Positions 59,909 to 64,000 of a stretch of 64,000 nt of DNA are shown piece after piece. Source of the stretch: Bifidobacterium sp. WK012_4_13 (GTDB taxonomy: Bacteria > Actinomycetota > Actinomycetes > Actinomycetales > Bifidobacteriaceae); NCBI RefSeq assembly GCF_041080835.1, contig NZ_CP129683.1, forward strand, positions 2,108,001 to 2,172,000, read 5' to 3'. Every line of letters starts with the position of its first letter. Position 1 is the first letter of the stretch. Position numbers and translations under genes: made by a program. Under the pieces are notes generated by a model. The model made no database searches and was not told the DNA's origin. It saw only the letters and a list, made by a program, of their open reading frames with translations.

Positions 59909-60214
59909 TCAAAGGGAATCGGTCAGCGATCCGGTAAACGCTGTGAAGTCGTTGGCTGCTCCGGAAGTCAGATTGGCGACGATGCCCACAACCACGATGA
60001 CCGAGAGCAGGCTTGCGATGGCGACAAGGATGGCCGATACCATACGCATGACGTTGCCGGAGCCCCGGGCAAAAACGCGAAAGACGATTGCAACGATCCA
60101 GGAGACGGCCAAAAGGCCAAGCAGCGCCGTGATGGTCAGTGATGCCAGACTTGCATAGGTGTCGCCTATCAATGTCCAGAACCATTGCCCGATATTCGCA
60201 AACACGGTATCCAT
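59909..60214 (-). CDS. Small hypothetical membrane protein
   Basis: A 101-residue protein with a first helix around SLASLTITALLGLLAVSWIV, a second around MVSAILVAIASLLSVIVVV and a polar C-terminus. No family recognised. I chose the ATG at 60,214 because GGGGGT stands upstream on the minus strand; the frame reaches 60,235. It converges with the Fur gene (8 nt apart). Confidence 0.6.
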   Translation of the reverse strand: MDTVFANIGQWFWTLIGDTYASLASLTITALLGLLAVSWIVAIVFRVFARGSGNVMRMVSAILVAIASLLSVIVVVGIVANLTSGAANDFTAFTGSLTDSL

Positions 60215-60363
60215 ATCATTTACCCCCACATGCACGTATGCACTGTTGCATCAATGCCTCCATTGTGCAACGCTTCCATGAGTGTTGGCTTATGACGACG
60301 TGCGAAATATGTAATGGGAACCGCGTACGCGATCAGACAGACATGACCTGCGCTGCATGGAGC

Positions 60364-60391
60364 GCAAGGAATGGAATGCAAGGAATGGAAT
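60364..60391. repeat. 14-nt unit, two copies
   Basis: GCAAGGAATGGAAT repeated exactly in tandem (60,364 and 60,378), with a partial third copy GCA. Confidence 0.9.
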
Positions 60392-60407
60392 GCAGAGTGC
60401 GGTCACA

Positions 60408-60444
60408 GGCCATTGGTTGGCCATTGGTTGGCCATTGGTTGGCC
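60408..60444. repeat. 11-nt unit, three copies plus GGCC
   Basis: GGCCATTGGTT three times exactly (60,408, 60,419, 60,430), then GGCC. Confidence 0.95.
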
Positions 60445-60476
60445 GATTCGGAACGGGCATTCGCGACGCGCGTCGA

Positions 60477-60567
60477 TGCTTGTCTGTGCTGCTTGTCTGT
60501 GCTGCTTGTCTGTGCTGCTTGTCTGTGCTGCCTGTCTGTGCTGCCTGTCTGTGCTGCCTGTCTGTGA
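60477..60567. repeat. 13-nt unit, seven copies
   Basis: Four copies of TGCTTGTCTGTGC are followed by two of TGCCTGTCTGTGC and a last TGCCTGTCTGTGA. The single-base variant is shared by the last three copies, which suggests that blocks of units were duplicated. Confidence 0.95.
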
Positions 60568-60601
60568 TGACCGCCGGCCATGGTGCCGCACTCATGCACC
60601 A

Positions 60602-61237
60602 TTATCTCCACCACGACAGGTCCTTGGCAGGAAGGCGGACCGACTGATGTCCCTCGGCGGTCGCTTTGCCGATCGATATGATCATGACGGGAACGTAGCG
60701 CTCGGCATCAAGGCCAAACGCGGCTGCGACCCGATCCTCTTCGAAACCTCCCATTGGGTTCGTATCGTAACCATGCGATCTTGCGACAAGCATGAATTGC
60801 ATCGCAAACAGACTGGAGTCTATCTTCACGACATCGTTCATCTTGCTTCTGCTGAACCTCTTGTATGTCGGAACTATCGCAGAGAGCTTTGCCTTGGACA
60901 TGAGCTTGGGCATGATTCCGCCGTTCGCGGCCTTGCCGTATATCTCCTCGGCGCGCTCATAGCAGAGCATGTCGCCGAATACGACGATCATGGCGGACGA
61001 CGTTCTGTTCTGCCTCTTGTTGAAACGTATGAGTGGATTCAGCGTCGCCTTTCCCTCCTCGCTTTCTACGATAAGGAATCTCCAAGGCTGCATGTTTACC
61101 GATGAAGGCGCCTTTGCCGCCTCGTCGAGCATGGCGAGCATCTCCTCGCGCGGTATCTTTACCTGGGGATCATATGCCCGTATGGAACGTCGACCTTCGA
61201 GTATTTCAGTGAAGTCGTTAGTCGCTAATTCTGTCAT
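60602..61237 (-). CDS. Nitroreductase family protein
   Basis: A 211-residue FMN-dependent NAD(P)H oxidoreductase. Motifs: LEGRRSIRAYDPQVKIPREE, AAKAPSSVNMQPWRFLIVE, and the C-terminal SHGYDTNPMGGFEEDRVAAAFGLD with VPVMIISIGKA. Substrates may be quinones, nitro compounds or flavins. The start at 61,237 has AAGGAAG upstream on the minus strand; the frame extends to 61,411 through a 15-nt tandem repeat and is not protein-like there. Confidence 0.9.
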   Translation of the reverse strand: MTELATNDFTEILEGRRSIRAYDPQVKIPREEMLAMLDEAAKAPSSVNMQPWRFLIVESEEGKATLNPLIRFNKRQNRTSSAMIVVFGDMLCYERAEEIYGKAANGGIMPKLMSKAKLSAIVPTYKRFSRSKMNDVVKIDSSLFAMQFMLVARSHGYDTNPMGGFEEDRVAAAFGLDAERYVPVMIISIGKATAEGHQSVRLPAKDLSWWR

Positions 61238-61266
61238 CGAGATGCTTCCTTGTCGCTGTGGTGGTC

Positions 61267-61326
61267 GATGTGTCGGATCGTCATGTGTTGGATCCTCATG
61301 TGTCGGCACGTCATGTGTCAACACTG
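61267..61326. repeat. Four imperfect 15-nt tandem repeats upstream of the nitroreductase
   Basis: Units GATGTGTCGGATCGT, CATGTGTTGGATCCT, CATGTGTCGGCACGT and CATGTGTCAACACTG start at 61,267, 61,282, 61,297 and 61,312. They occupy the nitroreductase promoter side. Confidence 0.85.
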
Positions 61327-61536
61327 TATTGGACTCGAGCCCGAGGGAACAACGCTTTTCCGCAGGCTTAACATATGCCGGCGCGAACTGTGGGAGCGGC
61401 AGGCCTTGCACGAGAGAGTCGAGCGGTGAGAGGGACGATTGGGGGGAGGCGTGTCAAAGTACGATGCGAATTGCCCGCAGATTTACAATTGCTTTACACT
61501 TTTCGTAGATGACGATTACATTGAATCCGAGGAAAC

Positions 61537-62658
61537 ATGGCAGCTGACAAGGGAGTGACCGTATACGACGTTGCCAAAGATGCCGACGTGTCCATAGCCA
61601 CGGTCTCCTTCACCATTCATCATCCTGAGAAGGTCCGTGAAAAAACACGTCAACGCGTTGAACGCTCCATCAAGACGCTGGGATACGTTCCCAGCGCAAG
61701 CGCACGCGGTCTTGCAAAGGGTAAGACCGGGGCATTGGGGCTGTATTCGTTCGATTTCATCATTGAAAGGGCCGAAGGCTCGGAATCGACTGCGGCTCAG
61801 CAGGACGAGGTTCAAGATCGTGAAGACTGTGAACTCGATGAGCGCGCATACCCCCTGTATGTCGATGAGATTCAGCGAGGCTTCGAGCTCGAGAGCTGGC
61901 ATCAAGGCAAGACTCTGCTGCTGGGGTCGTCGACGATGAGTGGCGAGGAATCGGTGACCTCGATTGCTGGCCGAGTTGATGGCCTGGCACTGTTTCCTCG
62001 GGATTTCAATGATTCCATGATGTTGAGAAGACTTAGCAAGAGGATGCCGATTGTGGTGTACAGCCGTGGCCTTCAGTCGCAGCCGGTGGCTTCCATCATG
62101 TCGGACAACGCCTCGGGCATGCGCCTGATAATCGACCATCTTGTGAATGCTCACGGACTTCGAAGACTGGCATTCGTGGGCAGATTGGATTCAGACGATC
62201 TGACTACGCGTTTTCATGAGTATCTGGCGTACCAACAAAAAATCGGACTTATCGGTGCCGAAGAGCAGGGGCGTCTCATTGAGGCCACTCCCAATGAGAT
62301 GGATGCGTTCGTCTCTTCGGTGACGACGGAGGCTCTGCCTGACGCCTTCGTCTGTGGCACGGATCAGCTTGCATTGAGCGTGCTCTCGAAACTGCGTGGG
62401 TTGGGCATTCGCGTTCCAGATGATGTTGCCGTAACAGGATTCGATGGCATTCTGGCAGGACGCCTTGCCTCGCCGCAATTGACGACCGTGCGTCAGTCCA
62501 TGGAGGAGATGGGCAGACTTGGGGTGAAATTGCTGCTCCGCAATGATGGAAGGCCGCTGCAATCGCCGGAATTGCACATTCTCCCGGTGAAACTGATGTT
62601 GAGACAGAGTTGTGGCTGTGGCCTGAACGGGGGAGAGCGATCCTCGACCGTGGCCTGA
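61537..62658 (+). CDS. LacI-family transcriptional regulator
   Basis: A 373-residue repressor. HTH at ~5-55: VTVYDVAKDADVSIATVSF ... SIKTLGYVPSASARGLAKGKTG. The ligand domain is of the periplasmic-binding type with DGLALFPRDF, MSDNASGMRLIIDHLV, FVCGTDQLALSVL and VTGFDGILAGRLASPQLTTVRQ. A hydrophilic insert (~80-105, SESTAAQQDEVQDRED) is longer than usual. It ends with Cys-Gly residues (SCGCG). It stands 302 nt before a sugar-binding protein gene that has an operator-like palindrome, so it is the local regulator of that transport operon. Confidence 0.92.
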   Translation: MAADKGVTVYDVAKDADVSIATVSFTIHHPEKVREKTRQRVERSIKTLGYVPSASARGLAKGKTGALGLYSFDFIIERAEGSESTAAQQDEVQDREDCELDERAYPLYVDEIQRGFELESWHQGKTLLLGSSTMSGEESVTSIAGRVDGLALFPRDFNDSMMLRRLSKRMPIVVYSRGLQSQPVASIMSDNASGMRLIIDHLVNAHGLRRLAFVGRLDSDDLTTRFHEYLAYQQKIGLIGAEEQGRLIEATPNEMDAFVSSVTTEALPDAFVCGTDQLALSVLSKLRGLGIRVPDDVAVTGFDGILAGRLASPQLTTVRQSMEEMGRLGVKLLLRNDGRPLQSPELHILPVKLMLRQSCGCGLNGGERSSTVA

Positions 62659-62881
62659 TCCCTGTCTTGCGGCCGGCACCGTGGCTGTTCCGGGCCATAT
62701 ACCGTGTGCCGTGCCGCATTTGCGCTGCATAGGTCTCCCGAAGGCATGATTCGATTCTTGCTGCGCGCTGTCTCGACACCATATCCTGCGATTGCCGCAA
62801 GACCTGCAATAGTGCTTGCAGGGGGGGTAGGCGAAGGATCTCGATCGCCTGTAGCTGCAAAGTCCGATAGCATTCGCCGAC

Positions 62882-62910
62882 TTGACAACCGGAGCTATCC
62901 GATTTATTCT
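62882..62910 (+). promoter_or_regulatory. Sigma-70-type promoter of the sugar-binding protein gene
   Basis: TTGACA (62,882-62,887) and TATTCT (62,905-62,910) are separated by exactly 17 nt, 50 bp before the ATG at 62,961. This is the clearest promoter in the window. Confidence 0.75.
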
Positions 62911-62916
62911 TTTTAT

Positions 62917-62938
62917 GAAATCTAAGCGCATAGATTTC
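62917..62938. promoter_or_regulatory. LacI-type operator covering the transcription start
   Basis: GAAATCTA-AGCGCA-TAGATTTC: two perfect 8-bp arms around a GCGC-containing centre, immediately after the -10 box. Binding here would block initiation; the LacI protein encoded just upstream is the natural candidate. Confidence 0.7.
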
Positions 62939-62960
62939 TAACTGTTCAAGGAGGAACACT

Positions 62961-64000
62961 ATGAAAACCCATCTCATGATGAGAAAGTCGGTGGCGCTCG
63001 TTATCGCGTCCGCGACTTTGCTGGCAATAGCCGGTTGTGGAAGAACGACCGAGTCTGGCGGAACCGAGGGTGGCGCATCTTCGACGATTGACAGCAAGCC
63101 TGCCACAGGAACGGTGACGATATGGGCCATGGGGAACGAGGGGGACAAGCTCTCGAGTTTCGTGAGCGGCTTTGAAAAGGAAAACCCTGACGTTACCGTC
63201 AAGGTCACCGCAATACCTTGGTCTTCCGCACACGACAAGCTGCAGACTGCGATTGCAGCCGGCAACGCCCCTGACGTCGCTCAGATGGGCACTACATGGA
63301 TGGCCGATTTCGCTGGGTCGTTCTCGGAGGTTCCCAGCAACCTCGGTCTGAGCGATTTCTCCGATGGTCCGCTCAAGGCAGGGCAGGTCAAGGGGAAGCA
63401 GCTTGGAGTCCCATGGTATGTTGACACACACGTGCTCTTCTATCGCAAGGACATTGCCGAGAAGGCAGGTTGGAACAGGGCTCCCAAGACATGGACCGAA
63501 TTGAAGAGCATGGCCGCGGCAATGCAGAAGGTCGAAGGAGTCGATTACGGCTTCTACATAGCGCCATCAGGAACAGACTGCTTCCTGGGCAACCTCGATT
63601 CCGTGTATTCGTCGGGTGGAATACTGCTCAAGGACGGAAAGTGGAACTTTGACAGCGCTCAGGTAAAGAAGGGATTCGAACTTACCACATCGCTGTTCAA
63701 GGATGGAATCGCCGATGCGAACGCCGATGTCAGTTCCGGAGCTTCGATCGCGAACTTTGCCTCGGGCAAGACGGCGATGATGATTGCCGGTCCCACGACG
63801 ATAAGCCAGCTGAGCGATCTTGACAAGAACATCGCATCAAAGTACGCGACGGCCGTTCTTCCGACCGCCAAGACCTCGACGGCCTTCGTCGGTGGTGCGG
63901 ACTTCGTTGTATTCAAGGATTCAAAGAACAAGCAGGCGGCATGGAAGTTCGTGAAGTGGGCCAGCCAGCCGAAGATACAGGCGCAGTGGTATCAGCTGAC
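62961..64000 (+). CDS. Sugar ABC transporter substrate-binding lipoprotein (3' end outside the window)
   Basis: At least 346 residues of a family-1 binding protein. The signal peptide ends in the lipobox IAGC (Cys ~26). The mature part has VTIWAMGNEGDKLSSFVSGFEK-type N-terminal strand, AIAAGNAPDVAQMGTTWM and GVPWYVDTHVLFYRKD, as in maltose/oligosaccharide-binding proteins. ATG at 62,961 follows AAGGAGGA. The reading frame is open to the window edge; permease genes probably follow. The preceding promoter and palindrome indicate LacI control. Ligand unknown. Confidence 0.92.
   Translation, partial: MKTHLMMRKSVALVIASATLLAIAGCGRTTESGGTEGGASSTIDSKPATGTVTIWAMGNEGDKLSSFVSGFEKENPDVTVKVTAIPWSSAHDKLQTAIAAGNAPDVAQMGTTWMADFAGSFSEVPSNLGLSDFSDGPLKAGQVKGKQLGVPWYVDTHVLFYRKDIAEKAGWNRAPKTWTELKSMAAAMQKVEGVDYGFYIAPSGTDCFLGNLDSVYSSGGILLKDGKWNFDSAQVKKGFELTTSLFKDGIADANADVSSGASIANFASGKTAMMIAGPTTISQLSDLDKNIASKYATAVLPTAKTSTAFVGGADFVVFKDSKNKQAAWKFVKWASQPKIQAQWYQL

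Larger units (their letters stand above)
60236..60601. other. 366-bp gap holding a minisatellite cluster
   Basis: Apart from the repeats at 60,364-60,567, nothing gene-like. Long frames cross it on both strands only because the repeats lack stop codons. The nitroreductase stop codon lies at its right edge. Confidence 0.7.

Noticed and set aside
60364..60567. CRISPR array
   Set aside because: Repeats are only 11-14 nt and directly adjacent, without spacers, and no cas genes are present.
60371..61105. Plus-strand open frame of 244 codons across the minisatellites and the nitroreductase
   Set aside because: The repetitive Cys/Leu stretch comes from the 13-nt repeat, and the rest is antisense to the nitroreductase gene.
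61238..61411. N-terminal extension of the nitroreductase (58 residues rich in Thr-His-Asp-Pro)
   Set aside because: It is the translation of the 15-nt repeats; a good ribosome binding site and the family N-terminus support the start at 61,237.

Overview
The window looks like chromosomal DNA from a high-GC Gram-positive of the Bifidobacteriaceae, most likely a Bifidobacterium. The reasons are the many secreted multidomain glycosidases, the LPxTG/LAxTG-type surface proteins, the ABC and MFS sugar importers with LacI/ROK/TetR/AraC regulators, the actinobacterial tRNA-Glu, and the moderately high GC with AT-rich promoter gaps. A species cannot be named from sequence alone. The combination of a fructanase, an alpha-glucan-type hydrolase, matrix genes and pyruvate oxidase would suit a plant-, insect- or fermentation-associated species that meets dextran, levan and oxygen; that is inference. 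There is no rRNA, CRISPR array, prophage or intact insertion sequence.

Layout. 1-5.3 kb: end of a sugar ABC permease, its binding protein, a GH30 hydrolase, a YesL-like membrane protein and a TetR regulator. 5.4-7.7 kb: HxlR regulator and pyruvate oxidase. 8.3-10.7 kb: a small CshA-type LPxTG adhesin. 12.1-16.4 kb: two tRNAs and a gluconate locus (gnd, gntP, gntK against a divergent GntR-family regulator). 16.8-29.5 kb: a monosaccharide ABC transporter (ATPase, permease, binding protein) followed by two very large secreted enzymes, GH32 (fructan) and GH65 (alpha-glucoside). 29.6-32.9 kb: a SipW/TasA-like locus with two SipW-type exported proteins, an LAxTG-type wall protein and an ER-type signal peptidase. 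33-40 kb: DUF4190-type protein, galE, trmB, a 1065-residue surface enzyme of unrecognised family, and tRNA-Glu.

40.8-45.5 kb is a five-gene, tightly coupled operon for a synthase-dependent exopolysaccharide: a membrane protein with a degenerate GGDEF domain, a 60-residue membrane peptide, a processive GT2 synthase, a GH8 hydrolase and UDP-GlcNAc 2-epimerase. The epimerase points to an N-acetylmannosamine polymer, as in the Listeria pss exopolysaccharide. With the SipW/TasA-like locus and the wall-anchored proteins this forms an apparent extracellular-matrix island, and it is my main candidate for an undescribed system in this lineage.

45.6-58.5 kb: genes for uptake, de-esterification and hydrolysis of (probably plant-derived, acylated) beta-glycosides: two MFS carriers, two esterases, a GH3 beta-glucosidase, ROK, TetR and AraC regulators, then an oxidoreductase/MarR pair. 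58.7-64 kb: a VIT/CCC1-type metal transporter opposite a Fur/PerR regulator, a small membrane protein, a nitroreductase, a LacI regulator and the start of another sugar ABC operon with a clear promoter and operator.

A recurrent oddity is the number of short tandem duplications (10-16 nt units) in the gaps between genes. The densest lies at 60,364-60,567, where three unrelated repeat families sit almost end to end. An 11-G run at the 3' end of the LAxTG protein gene could make its cytoplasmic tail phase variable.
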